Assembly: GCA_040758375.1 (NCBI GenBank)
Contig: JBFLWE010000007.1
Coordinates: forward strand, 31,443-95,442
DNA length: 64,000 bases
Reading direction: 5' to 3'
DNA from: CAMLIZ01 sp040758375
GTDB taxonomy: Bacteria > Pseudomonadota > Gammaproteobacteria > Burkholderiales > Burkholderiaceae_C
A program made the position numbers and the translations under genes. The notes below the pieces were generated by a model. That model ran no database searches. It worked only from the letters and a program-made list of their open reading frames with translations, and was not told where the DNA came from. Position 1 is the stretch's first letter. Every line of letters begins with the position of its first letter. Positions 54,545 through 63,623 of this stretch are shown here, one piece after another.

Positions 54545-55743
54545 TCGATCGCCGACGTTTCGCTCAAGGCTTGCTGGCCGGCGCGGCGTTGCCGCTGGGG
54601 GGCGGGGCTCAAGAGCATGCAGGGCATGGGCACGGCACGCCGGCGTCTGCCCCTGCCGCCGGGAAACGCCGACCGACGCTGGGTACCGGCGCTGCGGTCG
54701 GACCCGACGGTTCCTTGTGGATCGCCACCTTCGGCGCCGACCAGCAACTGCTGCTGCGGACGAGCACCGATGCCGGCCGGCACTTCAGCGCCCCGCGCGT
54801 GCTGCCCACCGCGGGCGAAGCCGTTGCAGCCGACGGCGAGAACCGGCCGAAGATCGCCTTCGGGCCCGGCGGCGTGGTCGTCGTGAGCTACACCCAGCCG
54901 CGGCCCAAGCCGTTCACCGGCTTCGTGCGCCTGCTGCGCTCGGACGACGGCGGCCGTTCCTTCGCGCCGCCGATCACCGTGCACCACGACCGCAGCGAGA
55001 TCACCCACCGCTTCGAGAACATCGCGTTCGATGCCCGTGGCCGCCTGCACGCGGTGTGGATCGACAAGCGCGACCTCGAACAGGCCCCGAAGGGCCGCTA
55101 CCGCGGCGCGGCGATCTACTGGGCCGTGTCCGGCGATGGCGGGCGCAGCTTCGCTCCCGAGACCAAGCTCGCCGACCACAGCTGCGAGTGCTGCCGCATC
55201 GCGCTGGCGCCCACCGCCGACGGCGGCATCGCGGCGCTGTGGCGGCATGTGTTCGAGCCCAACCAGCGCGACCACGCGTTGGCGCGCCTGGTGCCCGGCG
55301 CGCCGCTGCAGCGCGCCACCCACGATGGCTGGGCGATCGACGCCTGCCCGCACCACGGGCCGGGGCTGGCGGCCGCGGCCGACGGCGGCTTCCATGCCGT
55401 GTGGTTCGGCGAACGCCAGGGCGTGCCCGGCGTGCGCTACGGCCGGCTCGACGCGCACGGCGCGCCGGAAGGCGAGGCGCGGCTGCTGCCCGACGAGGGG
55501 GCCGAACATGCCGACGTGGCCGCTGCTGGCGAACGGGTGGCCGTGGTGTGGCGCAGTTTCGCGGCCGGCGCCACGCGGCTGCGCGCCTGGTGCTCCACCG
55601 ACGGCGGCCGCCGCTTCACGCTGCGCGAGCTTGCCAGCAGCATCGAAGAGAACGACCAGCCGCGCCTGCTGCGGCACGGCGACCGGCTGATCGCGCTGTG
55701 GCGCGATGCCCAGGAGGTGCATGTTGAAACGCTGTTCGATTGA
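54541..55743 (+). CDS. Exported BNR/sialidase-like beta-propeller protein
   Basis: This 400-residue protein has a twin-arginine-like signal (RRRFAQGLLAGAALP) and a short histidine-rich stretch (EHAGHGHG), then at least three Asp-box-type repeats: STDAGRHFS, SDDGGRSFAP and SGDGGRSFAP. A CECCR motif (about 217-221) sits between blades, with another cysteine pair elsewhere (DACPHH, WCSTDGG). It overlaps the receptor by ATGA. The metal-rich motifs and operon suggest periplasmic copper handling rather than sialidase activity. No substrate is established. Confidence 0.8.
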   Translation: MIDRRRFAQGLLAGAALPLGGGAQEHAGHGHGTPASAPAAGKRRPTLGTGAAVGPDGSLWIATFGADQQLLLRTSTDAGRHFSAPRVLPTAGEAVAADGENRPKIAFGPGGVVVVSYTQPRPKPFTGFVRLLRSDDGGRSFAPPITVHHDRSEITHRFENIAFDARGRLHAVWIDKRDLEQAPKGRYRGAAIYWAVSGDGGRSFAPETKLADHSCECCRIALAPTADGGIAALWRHVFEPNQRDHALARLVPGAPLQRATHDGWAIDACPHHGPGLAAAADGGFHAVWFGERQGVPGVRYGRLDAHGAPEGEARLLPDEGAEHADVAAAGERVAVVWRSFAAGATRLRAWCSTDGGRRFTLRELASSIEENDQPRLLRHGDRLIALWRDAQEVHVETLFD

Positions 55744-56257
55744 GCGCCGGCGCTGGCTGGCGAGTGTGCTGGGCGCGTCGGCGCTGCTGGCCGCCGGCGC
55801 GGCGCCGGCCGCGCCTGCCATCGAGACTTTCCATGCCGGCACCTGGGCCGCGCAGTTCGCGCGACCGGCCCGGCCCGCAGTGGTGGTGTTCTCCACCACC
55901 GAATGCGTGCACTGTCCTGGCGTGATCCGCGGGCTGGCGGACCGCCTGCGCCAGTACAAGATGCGTGGCATGCTGGTCGCGGTGGTGATGGACGGCTTCA
56001 CGCCGGACGAGCTTGCGCAGCACGCTCACTACCGGCTGGCGGACCGGTTGATGGCCTTCGAGGGCCCGCTGCCGGCGCTGCGCCACTCGGTCAACCCGGC
56101 ATGGCGCGGCGTTGCGCCCTATGTCGCGTTCCTGCTGCCGGGCCTCCCGGTGGACTTTGTCGTCGGCGTGCCGGCGGCCGAGCGCGTTGAGGCCTGGATG
56201 GCCGCAGCGCGCGCTGGCGGCGCGCTCACGGCTCAACCTTCGAAGGAGACACGATGA
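55721..56257 (+). CDS. Exported thioredoxin-like protein with CxxC motif
   Basis: This 178-residue protein has a signal peptide (about 1-32) and a thioredoxin-like domain with FSTTECVHCPGVIRGL as the active site (CVHC). It could act as a disulfide reductase or copper-site assembly factor, like Sco or TlpA proteins. The start at 55721 lies inside the end of the BNR gene and has an AGGAGGT site at 55712-55718. It overlaps the PCuAC gene by ATGA. Confidence 0.8.
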   Translation: MLKRCSIERRRWLASVLGASALLAAGAAPAAPAIETFHAGTWAAQFARPARPAVVVFSTTECVHCPGVIRGLADRLRQYKMRGMLVAVVMDGFTPDELAQHAHYRLADRLMAFEGPLPALRHSVNPAWRGVAPYVAFLLPGLPVDFVVGVPAAERVEAWMAAARAGGALTAQPSKETR

Positions 56258-56739
56258 AGATGGCATTCAAGACGCGGCGGCTGCTGGCCGCGGCCCCCCT
56301 GCTCGCGGCGCTGGCCGCCTTCGCGCAGACGCACGCAGCCGGCAGCGCGCAAGCCGGCAACCTCAAGGCCAGCGGCGCCTGGGCACGCGTCACCGTGCCG
56401 GGCCAGACGGCCGGCGGCGCTTTCGTCGTGCTGCACAACGCCGGCCCGGCGGCTGACCGCCTGATCGGCGGCAGCACGCCGGTCGCGCAGCGTGTCGAGC
56501 TGCACGAGATGACGATGCAAGGCGATGTGATGAAGATGCGCGAGATCCCGGCCATCGAGCTGCCGGCCGGCCGCAGCGTGGAGCTCAAGCCGGGCGGCCT
56601 GCACCTGATGTTCATGGGCCTGAAAGCGCCGATGAAGACCGGCGACAAGGTGCCGGTGACGCTGAAGTTCGAAAAGGCCGGGGAGATGAAGCTCGAGCTG
56701 CCGGTGCAGGCGATGCCGGCTGCGCACGGCCGTCAGTAG
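56254..56739 (+). CDS. PCuAC-family periplasmic copper chaperone
   Basis: This 161-residue protein has a signal peptide (about 1-29, ending HAAG) and a beta-fold with the copper-binding pattern: ELHEMTMQGDVMKMREI, then GGLHLMFMGLK, giving His and Met ligands in the H(M)x10Mx21HxM layout. PCuAC delivers Cu(I) to CuA or CuB sites of cytochrome oxidase. It is the last gene of the copper operon and converges with ruvA. Confidence 0.93.
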   Translation: MKMAFKTRRLLAAAPLLAALAAFAQTHAAGSAQAGNLKASGAWARVTVPGQTAGGAFVVLHNAGPAADRLIGGSTPVAQRVELHEMTMQGDVMKMREIPAIELPAGRSVELKPGGLHLMFMGLKAPMKTGDKVPVTLKFEKAGEMKLELPVQAMPAAHGRQ

Positions 56740-56768
56740 CGCGATGGCAGGGCGGCGGCCGACCCGGG

Positions 56769-57341
56769 CTACCGGGCCAGGGCCTTGAGCGCGAGCTTGA
56801 TGCCCTCGCTCACGCCCACGTCGGCCGGCAGCGCCTTGAGCGCCGCGCCGGCTTCCTTGTCGCTGTAGCCCAGCGCCACCAGCGCCTGCACGATGTCGGC
56901 CTGCGCATCGCTGGCCACTTGCGCCGGTGCGCCGATCTCGGGCGCCAGCTTGCCCTTGAGCTCCAGCAGCAAGCGCTCGGCGGTCTTCTTGCCGATGCCC
57001 GGCACCTTGACCAGGCGGCCGGTCTGCTGCTGCGCCACGGCCTGCGCCAGCTCGCCCACCGACAGGCCGGAAAGGATGGACAAGGCCGTGCGCGGCCCGA
57101 CGCCGCTGATCTTGACCAGCTGCCGGAAGGTGTTGCGCTCTTCGGCGGTGAGGAATCCGAACAGCTGCTGCGCGTCCTCGCGCACCACGAAGTGCGTGAG
57201 CAGCGTGACACGCTCGCCCAGGGCCGGCAGGTTGTAGAAGGTGCTCATCGGCACGTCGACCTCGTAGCCGACGCCGTTGCAGTCGATGAGCACCAGGGGG
57301 GGCGATTTCTCCGCGAGTTGCCCGGTGAGCCGGCCGATCAT
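56769..57341 (-). CDS. ruvA: Holliday junction DNA-binding protein RuvA
   Basis: This 190-residue protein binds the Holliday junction and loads RuvB. The N-terminal OB fold (about 1-63) has IGRLTGQLAEKSPP and TLLTHFVVREDAQQL. The helix-hairpin-helix domain follows (VKISGVGPRTALSILSGLS, LVKVPGIGKKTAERLLLEL). The C-terminal RuvB-binding domain contains ALVALGYSDKEAGAAL. It is four bases after the response regulator stop, so it is probably in that operon. ruvC is not in the window. Confidence 0.95.
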   Translation of the reverse strand: MIGRLTGQLAEKSPPLVLIDCNGVGYEVDVPMSTFYNLPALGERVTLLTHFVVREDAQQLFGFLTAEERNTFRQLVKISGVGPRTALSILSGLSVGELAQAVAQQQTGRLVKVPGIGKKTAERLLLELKGKLAPEIGAPAQVASDAQADIVQALVALGYSDKEAGAALKALPADVGVSEGIKLALKALAR

Positions 57342-57345
57342 CGGG

Positions 57346-57993
57346 CTAGCGGCGGAACAGGCCCAGGCGCTGCGCCTCCAGCGCTGCTTCGGCGCGCGAG
57401 CTCACGTTGAGCTTGCGGTAGATCTGCTTCACGTAGTCGGCGATCGTGTGGCGCGACAGGTTCAGCTGCACGCCGATCTCGGGCAGCGTGAAGCCCTTGG
57501 CCACGCGCAGCAGCACCTCGGTCTCGCGCTCGGTGAGCTGCACGTGCGGCATCAGCGATTCCTGCGGCTTGGCCTGCTTGGCGAAGTAGTTGATCACGCG
57601 GCGCGCGATCGACGGCGACAGCGGCGGCTCGCCCTGGCTGATGCGCTGCAGCTGCTCGGTGAGCAGCTCGCGCGCCTGCTCCTTCAGCAGGTAGCCGAAG
57701 GCGCCGGCCTGCAGCGCGGGGAACAGGTGCTCGTCGTCGTCATGGATGGTCACCACCACCGACTGCGCATCGGGCTGGCCCTCGCGCAGCGCGCTCACCA
57801 CATCGACGCCCGAGCCGTCGGGCAGGCCCAGGTCGATCAGCGCCAGGTCGAACTTGACCGCCGACACCATGCCCAGCGCATCGTGCACGCGGGCGCATTC
57901 GGAGATCTCGGCGTTGGGGAACACCTGCAGCACCAGGGTCTTGAGCCAGGCGCGGATCTCGGGCAGGTCTTCGAGCAGGAGGATGTGCTTCAT
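57346..57993 (-). CDS. NarL/LuxR-family response regulator
   Basis: This 215-residue protein has a receiver domain (about 1-120) with E8 and D9, phosphorylation site Asp54 in LALIDLGLPDG, and Lys104 or so. The LuxR-type helix-turn-helix (about 150-210) contains LTERETEVLLRVAKGF and SRHTIADYVKQIYRKLNV. It is transcribed with the upstream histidine kinase (63 bases apart) and with ruvA. The target genes are unknown. Confidence 0.93.
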   Translation of the reverse strand: MKHILLLEDLPEIRAWLKTLVLQVFPNAEISECARVHDALGMVSAVKFDLALIDLGLPDGSGVDVVSALREGQPDAQSVVVTIHDDDEHLFPALQAGAFGYLLKEQARELLTEQLQRISQGEPPLSPSIARRVINYFAKQAKPQESLMPHVQLTERETEVLLRVAKGFTLPEIGVQLNLSRHTIADYVKQIYRKLNVSSRAEAALEAQRLGLFRR

Positions 57994-58056
57994 AGGGGGG
58001 CTCCATGCATCGGAACGGTCGATGCTAACAGTCGCTCACTTCTTTGCCGATCGGGC

Positions 58057-59883
58057 TTACAACGGAAGCGTGAGCCGGATCACGGTTCCATAGCCCGGCG
58101 CCGACTCCACCAGGCATTGCCCCTGCAACTGCTTGGCACGGTGCTTCATGCTCGACATGCCGTGGCCGCGGTCGAGCCGGCCGTCGAGCTCCAGCGGTAT
58201 GCCCTTGCCGTTGTCCTGGATCACGAGGTGGAAGTCGCCGTCGCCCAGCGTGCAGGCAATGGCGCAGTGCGAGGCGCCGCTGTGCTTGATGATGTTGCTC
58301 ACCGCCTCGCGCAGGATGCGGGTGGTCTGGACATAGGCGCGTGCCGAAAGCGTGTGCGGCGCTTCCTCGCCGGGCGCGCTCCAGTCGGCCTCGATGCCGG
58401 CCTGCGCCAGCCGCGACACCACCTCGGCACGCCAGTCGCCCAAGGCGTCCAGCAGCCGCACCGGCTTGCCGGTGAGGCCGCGTACCGACAGCCGCATCTC
58501 CTCCAGCGCCTCGCGCGCCAAAGTGGAGATGCGCTCGCTTTCGCTGGTGTGCACGATGGTCAGCAGCTTGGCGCCCAGGTCGTCGTGCAGGTCGGCGGCG
58601 ATGCGTTTGCGCTCGCGCTCGGTCACCTGCTCGACCCGCAGCTCGGCCAGCTGCGCGAAGTTGCGCTCGATCTCGGCGGTGGCCTCGCGGATGCGCGCCT
58701 CCAGTGTGAGCCGGCCTTCCTCGGCGGTTTGCAGCGCGCGCGCATAGTGCTGTATCAGCCGCAGGCCGATGGCAACGAACACCACGGGGATCGCCACGTG
58801 CACCACGTCCCCCACGATGCCTGCCGGCGGCCGCTGCGTGGCGGCAAATTCGGCCGCCACCAGCAACACCATCGACCCCAGCAGCAAGGCCATGGGCCAG
58901 AACTCGCCCGGCCGCTCCACCCGCGTCAGGCGCAGGTAGTAGGCCACGGCGGCGAGCGTCTGCACCACCAGCAGCGTGTAGGCAAAGCTGGCCACCTGGA
59001 ACACATGCTCCTGCCCGAGCAGCAACACGGCGGCCGGCAGCAGCAGGCACTGCAGCCACAGCGCCACGGTGACCCGGGTGTCGCGGCGGCCGGCATAGCG
59101 CAACAGGAACTGCACCGCGCACAACACGACGAACGGGGCCAGGGCCGTGAGCACCACCTCGGTCCACGGCGCGGGCAAGGCCAGCGCCGGCCACCACAGC
59201 CGCGCCGTCACCACCGCCCAGGCGCCCGAGAGCGCGCCGAAGTAGGCGAGGTAGCTGTCCTTGCGGTGGCGCCAGCCCATCACCACCAGCACGCATCCCA
59301 GCAGCAGCAAGGTGGCGCTGACCACCTGCGGCAAGGTCACGCGCCAGGCCAGACGGCGCGCATGCATGGCGGCCATCTGGTCGTACGGGCCCAGGTCCAG
59401 CACCGACACGCCGCCCGCGCGCTGTTGCGAGGCCACGTGCTCCAGCGGCCGGCCGACCACGCGCAGGTCCAGCGCATTGCCGGTGGGCAGCAGCAGCACG
59501 CCCGGCAGCGTCACCAGCTGGGGACGCTGGCAGTTGCGCGTGGCGGGCTCCGACATCGAGCCGTCGCGGTGCACCAGGTGGCCGTTGAGGTACACCTCGA
59601 AGCTGGCGCACACGCGGTCGATGAACAGCGCCAGCAGCTGGCCGCTTTCGCGCACGCCCTGCGCGTCGAAGCCGATGCGGTACCACACCGGGCCGGCATG
59701 GCCGGGCCGCGACGTCGCCCAGTCGTCGGGCAGCTCCACCAGCCGGGCCGGCTGGTCCACCGGAAACTGCGCCCCGGCCGACTCGGCGCTGTAGGCCCAG
59801 GCAAAGCGCACCGGGCGCTCGAAGGCGGCCTGTGCCCCGGTCCACCAGAAGCAGAAGACGATCAGGGCAAGGGCAAGGCGCAT
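58057..59883 (-). CDS. Sensor histidine kinase, NarL-type, with 7TM-DISM domain
   Basis: This 608-residue inner-membrane kinase has a signal peptide (about 1-19), a periplasmic beta-sandwich ligand domain of the 7TMR-DISM type (about 20-180), seven or so membrane helices (190-390), a coiled coil (395-420), and a HisKA_3 domain with ERERKRIAADLHDDLGAKL, whose histidine receives phosphate. The HATPase domain follows with DNGKGIP and GHGMSSMKHRA. It pairs with the response regulator downstream. The periplasmic signal is unknown. Confidence 0.9.
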   Translation of the reverse strand: MRLALALIVFCFWWTGAQAAFERPVRFAWAYSAESAGAQFPVDQPARLVELPDDWATSRPGHAGPVWYRIGFDAQGVRESGQLLALFIDRVCASFEVYLNGHLVHRDGSMSEPATRNCQRPQLVTLPGVLLLPTGNALDLRVVGRPLEHVASQQRAGGVSVLDLGPYDQMAAMHARRLAWRVTLPQVVSATLLLLGCVLVVMGWRHRKDSYLAYFGALSGAWAVVTARLWWPALALPAPWTEVVLTALAPFVVLCAVQFLLRYAGRRDTRVTVALWLQCLLLPAAVLLLGQEHVFQVASFAYTLLVVQTLAAVAYYLRLTRVERPGEFWPMALLLGSMVLLVAAEFAATQRPPAGIVGDVVHVAIPVVFVAIGLRLIQHYARALQTAEEGRLTLEARIREATAEIERNFAQLAELRVEQVTERERKRIAADLHDDLGAKLLTIVHTSESERISTLAREALEEMRLSVRGLTGKPVRLLDALGDWRAEVVSRLAQAGIEADWSAPGEEAPHTLSARAYVQTTRILREAVSNIIKHSGASHCAIACTLGDGDFHLVIQDNGKGIPLELDGRLDRGHGMSSMKHRAKQLQGQCLVESAPGYGTVIRLTLPL

Positions 59884-59988
59884 CGCGGCTGCGATTGTGC
59901 AGGAACTGCGGGGCCGGCCCGAGGCGCGACAATGTGCGCTATTGCCGCCTGCTCAGTGGGCCGGCGCCTTGCTTGCGAAAAAACAACC

Positions 59989-60969
59989 GTGATCCTTCGC
60001 CACAGCTTCAGCCCTCTGGACAACCAGCGCCTGGCCCATCTTTGCGGCACGCTAGACGAGCACCTGCGCCAGGCCGAGGCGGCCTTCGGCGTGGCGATCA
60101 CACGGCGCGGCGAGGCCGTCCGCATCGAAGGCCCGAAGCGGCAGGCCGAGCGCAGCCTGGCGTTCCTGCAGTCGCTGTACGAGCGCGCCAAGCGCCCGGT
60201 CTCCGCCGAGAACTTCCAGCTCGCGCTGGCCGAAGCCACGCAGCAGGACGCTCCGGTGGCTGTGGCCGGCGAAGACGAGCGCGAGATCGTGCTTCACACC
60301 CGCCGAGCCGACCTCACCGGCCGCACGCCCAACCAGGTGGGCTACCTGCGCAACATCCTCTCGCACGACATCACCTTCGGGATCGGCCCGGCCGGCACCG
60401 GCAAGACGTTTCTCGCGGTGGCCTGTGCGGTCGACGCGCTGGAGCGTGCCGCGGTGCAGCGTATCGTGCTCACCCGCCCGGCGGTGGAAGCGGGCGAGCG
60501 CCTGGGCTTCCTGCCGGGTGACCTGACGCAGAAGGTCGACCCCTACCTGCGGCCGCTGTACGACGCGCTGTACGACCTGATGGGCTTCGACCGCGTGACC
60601 AAGGCGTTCGAGAAGGGCGCGCTGGAGATCGCGCCGCTGGCGTTCATGCGCGGGCGTACGCTCAACCACGCCTTCGTGATCCTCGACGAGGCGCAGAACA
60701 CCACCAGCGAGCAGATGAAGATGTTCCTCACGCGCATCGGCTTCGGCAGCAAGTGCGTGGTCACCGGCGACGTGAGCCAGATCGACCTGCCGCGCGGCAC
60801 CGCCAGCGGCCTGGTGGAAGCCGAACGCATCCTCCGGCGCGTGCGCGGCATCGCCTTCACCCGCTTCACCTCGGCCGACGTGGTGCGCCATCCGCTGGTG
60901 GCGCGCATCGTCGAGGCCTATGACGCGGCCAGGGCGAAGGCCGATGACGGCAAGAAGGACGCCGCCTGA
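59989..60969 (+). CDS. ybeZ: PhoH-like ATPase (YbeZ)
   Basis: This 326-residue cytoplasmic protein has a PhoH domain: Walker A GPAGTGKTFLAVACAV (about 133-148), VLTRPAVEAGERLGFLPGD and Walker B VILDEAQNTTSEQM. The N-terminal region (about 15-100) is an RNA-binding-like helical domain. The start is GTG 59989 with upstream open frame ignored as overlapping the kinase gene. It couples to ybeY by a TGATG overlap. PhoH-like proteins aid ribosome RNA processing. Confidence 0.93.
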   Translation: MILRHSFSPLDNQRLAHLCGTLDEHLRQAEAAFGVAITRRGEAVRIEGPKRQAERSLAFLQSLYERAKRPVSAENFQLALAEATQQDAPVAVAGEDEREIVLHTRRADLTGRTPNQVGYLRNILSHDITFGIGPAGTGKTFLAVACAVDALERAAVQRIVLTRPAVEAGERLGFLPGDLTQKVDPYLRPLYDALYDLMGFDRVTKAFEKGALEIAPLAFMRGRTLNHAFVILDEAQNTTSEQMKMFLTRIGFGSKCVVTGDVSQIDLPRGTASGLVEAERILRRVRGIAFTRFTSADVVRHPLVARIVEAYDAARAKADDGKKDAA

Positions 60970-61409
60970 TGCCGCTGCCACCGCTCACGCTGTCGCTGCA
61001 GTTCGCCGACACGTCCCACCGCGACCGGCTGCCGCGGCACAAGGTGGCGCGCTGGATCCGCGCTGCACTGGAGCACCCTGCGCAGATCGCGGTGCGCATC
61101 GTCGGCGAGCCAGAGGGCCGCGAGCTGAACAAGGGCTTCCGCGGCAAGGACTACGCGACCAACGTGCTCACCTTCGACTACGAGCACGAGCCGCTGGTGG
61201 TGGCCGACCTGGTGCTGTGCGCGCCGGTGGTGGCACGCGAGGCGAAGGAGCAGAACATCCCGCTCGAGGCGCACTACGCGCACCTGCTGGTGCACGGTGC
61301 GCTGCATGCACAGGGCTACGACCACGAGGACGAGCAGGAAGCCAGGGCGATGGAGACCCGCGAGAGCGAGCTGCTGCTTGCACTCGGCTTTCGCGACCCT
61401 TATCGCTGA
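60969..61409 (+). CDS. ybeY: Endoribonuclease YbeY
   Basis: This 146-residue zinc-dependent RNase matures 16S rRNA. The catalytic motif HGALHAQGYDHED (H114 or so to D126) matches HGxLHLxGYDH. The N-terminal part contains YATNVLTFDYE. Its start codon shares one base with the ybeZ stop. The alpha-beta body has normal length. Confidence 0.94.
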   Translation: MPLPPLTLSLQFADTSHRDRLPRHKVARWIRAALEHPAQIAVRIVGEPEGRELNKGFRGKDYATNVLTFDYEHEPLVVADLVLCAPVVAREAKEQNIPLEAHYAHLLVHGALHAQGYDHEDEQEARAMETRESELLLALGFRDPYR

Positions 61410-61416
61410 GGCGGCT

Positions 61417-62472
61417 TCACGGGTGGCCGTGCGTGCCCAGGTAGCGCTTGCGCCAGAAGAACAGGCCCAGGCCCACGCCCACGAGCAGCATGCCGCCGGC
61501 CGCGATCCAGAAGCCGGTTTGGTGGTGGATCAACGGCAGCGCGTCGAAGTTCATGCCGAAGATGCCGGTGATCAGGTTCAGCGGCAGGAAGATCGCGGTC
61601 AGCACGGTGAGGGTGCGCATGATGTCGTTGGTGCGCTGGCCCTGCGCGGAGAAATGGATCTGCACCGCGCTCTCGATCGAGGACTCGAGCCTGCGCACGT
61701 GGGCCAGCACGCGCTCGATGTGCTCGATCACGTCACGTGAGCGCAGCCGCAGCAGCTCGCGTTCGCGCGAAGCCTGCGCATCGGCCGGCGCCGGCCATTC
61801 GGCCAGCGCGTCCAGCCACTCTTGCGCGGCGCTGTGCTGGTCCTCGCAGGTGTCTTCCAGCAGGTGCAGCAGGTTGCGCATGTCCAGCAGCTTCTGCCAG
61901 TCGTGCATGCGGCCGCGCGGCGACAGCAGCGCGCCCTGCAGTTCGCCGAGCTGCCGCGTCAGCGTGCGCCGCAGCTCCAGGTAGCTGTCCACCATGTGGT
62001 TGACCATGCGCAGCATCAGGTCGGCCGGGCTGGTGGGCAGGCGCGAGGCTGTGCGCCCGTCGCCGCCTTGCGCGAGCTGCTGCAGCCGCTGCATGAAGTG
62101 GTCGCGCACCGTGCAATCGCCAGGGTGCACGCTCAGCAGCACGCGGTCGAACACCGCAAAGCCCACCGGGCTGGTGTCGAAGGCGGCATCGGGCGGGCCG
62201 CCGCCTGCACCGACCAGACGGCGGAACACCATCAGGTCGTACCACGAGGTGTAGTCGAAGTGCGAGGGCAGCTGCCGGTTGAGCAGGTCGGAGACGTGCA
62301 GGTCCACCAGCTGCCCCCCGGCCAGGCGCTGCAGCAGCCCCTGCAGCTCCGGCACCCGTGCCTCGAACTGCTCGCGGCTGCAGCCGATCCACAGGTAGCC
62401 GCCCGCAGGCAGCGCATCGGGCGGCGCAGGAAGTTCGGCGATCCGCTCGCCGCCGAGCAGCAGCACCCGCAT
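61417..62472 (-). CDS. CorA-family metal ion transporter (ZntB-like)
   Basis: This protein of about 351 residues has the cytoplasmic CorA domain, a long helical region (about 190-280), and two membrane helices at the C terminus. The loop between them carries the family signature GMNFDALPLI. The N-terminal residues (PAPPDALPAGGYLWIG) resemble ZntB proteins. Substrate may be magnesium, cobalt or zinc. Either ATG 62472 or TTG 62493 (overlapping the hemB stop) could start it. Confidence 0.9.
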   Translation of the reverse strand: MRVLLLGGERIAELPAPPDALPAGGYLWIGCSREQFEARVPELQGLLQRLAGGQLVDLHVSDLLNRQLPSHFDYTSWYDLMVFRRLVGAGGGPPDAAFDTSPVGFAVFDRVLLSVHPGDCTVRDHFMQRLQQLAQGGDGRTASRLPTSPADLMLRMVNHMVDSYLELRRTLTRQLGELQGALLSPRGRMHDWQKLLDMRNLLHLLEDTCEDQHSAAQEWLDALAEWPAPADAQASRERELLRLRSRDVIEHIERVLAHVRRLESSIESAVQIHFSAQGQRTNDIMRTLTVLTAIFLPLNLITGIFGMNFDALPLIHHQTGFWIAAGGMLLVGVGLGLFFWRKRYLGTHGHP

Positions 62473-62489
62473 GCGGCCGGCTTCTCCGC

Positions 62490-63491
62490 TCAACGGCGCA
62501 GCAGCCGCGCCGCGTCGAGCGCGAAGTAGCTCAGCACGCCGTCGGCGCCGGCGCGCTTGAAGGCCAGCAGCGCTTCCATCATCACGGCGTCGTGGTCCAG
62601 CCAGCCATTGGCGGCCGCGGCCTTGAGCATCGAGTATTCGCCGCTCACCTGGTAGGCGAAGGTGGGCACGCGGAACTCGTCCTTCACGCGCCGCACGATG
62701 TCCAGATAGGGCATGCCCGGTTTCACCATCACCATGTCGGCGCCTTCAGCGATGTCCAGCGCCACCTCGCGCAGCGCTTCGTCGCTGTTGCCCGGGTCCA
62801 TCTGGTAGACCTTCTTGTCGCCCTTGCCCAGGTTGCCCTTGCTGCCTACCGCGTCGCGGAAAGGCCCGTAGAAGGCGCTCGCGTACTTGGCGCTGTAGGC
62901 CATGATGCGCGTGTGGATGCGACCCGCTTCCTCCAGCGCCTCGCGGATGGCGCCGATGCGCCCGTCCATCATGTCGCTGGGGGCGACGATGTCCACGCCG
63001 GCTTCGGCCTGGGTCAGCGCCTGGCGCGTGAGCACGGCCACCGTCTCGTCGTTGAGGATGTAGCCGTCGTCGTCGATCAGGCCGTCCTGCCCGTGGGTGG
63101 TGAAGGGGTCGAGCGCCACGTCGGTGAGCAGGCCCAGCTCGGGGAACCGGCGCTTGAGCTCGCTCACGGCGCGCGGCACCAGGCCGTCGGGGTTGGTCGC
63201 TTCGCGGCCGTCAGGCGTCTTGAGCTGGGCGTCGATCACCGGGAACAGCGCCATCACCGGCACGCCCAGCTTCACGCACTCTTCGGCCACTGGCAGCAGC
63301 TGGTCCACGCTCAGGCGCTCCACACCCGGCATGCTGGGCACCGCCTGTCGCTGGCGCTGGCCGTCGAGCACGAACACCGGCAGGATCAGGTCGCTCGGCC
63401 AAAGACGGTGCTCGCGCACCAGATCGCGTGTGAAGCTGTCGCGCCGCAAGCGGCGCGGGCGGCTCAAGGGAAAAGGGGCAGGGGTGCGCAC
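62490..63491 (-). CDS. hemB: Delta-aminolevulinic acid dehydratase (porphobilinogen synthase)
   Basis: HemB joins two 5-aminolevulinate molecules to porphobilinogen for haem synthesis. This 333-residue protein has FTRDLVREHRL, DVALDPFTTHGQDG, SAKYASAFYGPFRDA (first Schiff-base lysine) and MVMVKPGMPYLDIV (second Schiff-base lysine). The GTG at 63491 gives RTPAPFPLSRPRRL, the usual start for this group. An upstream extension to 63542 (TTG) is less likely. Confidence 0.95.
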   Translation of the reverse strand: MRTPAPFPLSRPRRLRRDSFTRDLVREHRLWPSDLILPVFVLDGQRQRQAVPSMPGVERLSVDQLLPVAEECVKLGVPVMALFPVIDAQLKTPDGREATNPDGLVPRAVSELKRRFPELGLLTDVALDPFTTHGQDGLIDDDGYILNDETVAVLTRQALTQAEAGVDIVAPSDMMDGRIGAIREALEEAGRIHTRIMAYSAKYASAFYGPFRDAVGSKGNLGKGDKKVYQMDPGNSDEALREVALDIAEGADMVMVKPGMPYLDIVRRVKDEFRVPTFAYQVSGEYSMLKAAAANGWLDHDAVMMEALLAFKRAGADGVLSYFALDAARLLRR

Positions 63492-63588
63492 GCTGGAAAC
63501 GTCCTCGGTCGGCGGGCGGGAAAGCGGTGTAGCAGGGCGCAAAACTTCACGCGTTTGCGAAACTTCGAGACCACACCCTGTTACGGGT

Positions 63589-63617
63589 TTGTCACAAAGC
63601 CGCGGCTCTGCTAAACT
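63589..63617 (+). promoter_or_regulatory. Strong sigma-70-like promoter of the small RNA
   Basis: TTGTCA (63589-63594), a 17-base spacer and TAAACT (63612-63617) give a near-consensus promoter. Transcription would start near 63624. No coding gene follows. The divergent hemB promoter shares this intergenic region. Confidence 0.75.
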
Positions 63618-63623
63618 AGGGGT

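Noticed and set aside
57277..59988. Long upstream extension of the ybeZ frame.
   Set aside because: It runs antisense through the kinase and response regulator genes. The PhoH family N terminus begins at GTG 59989.
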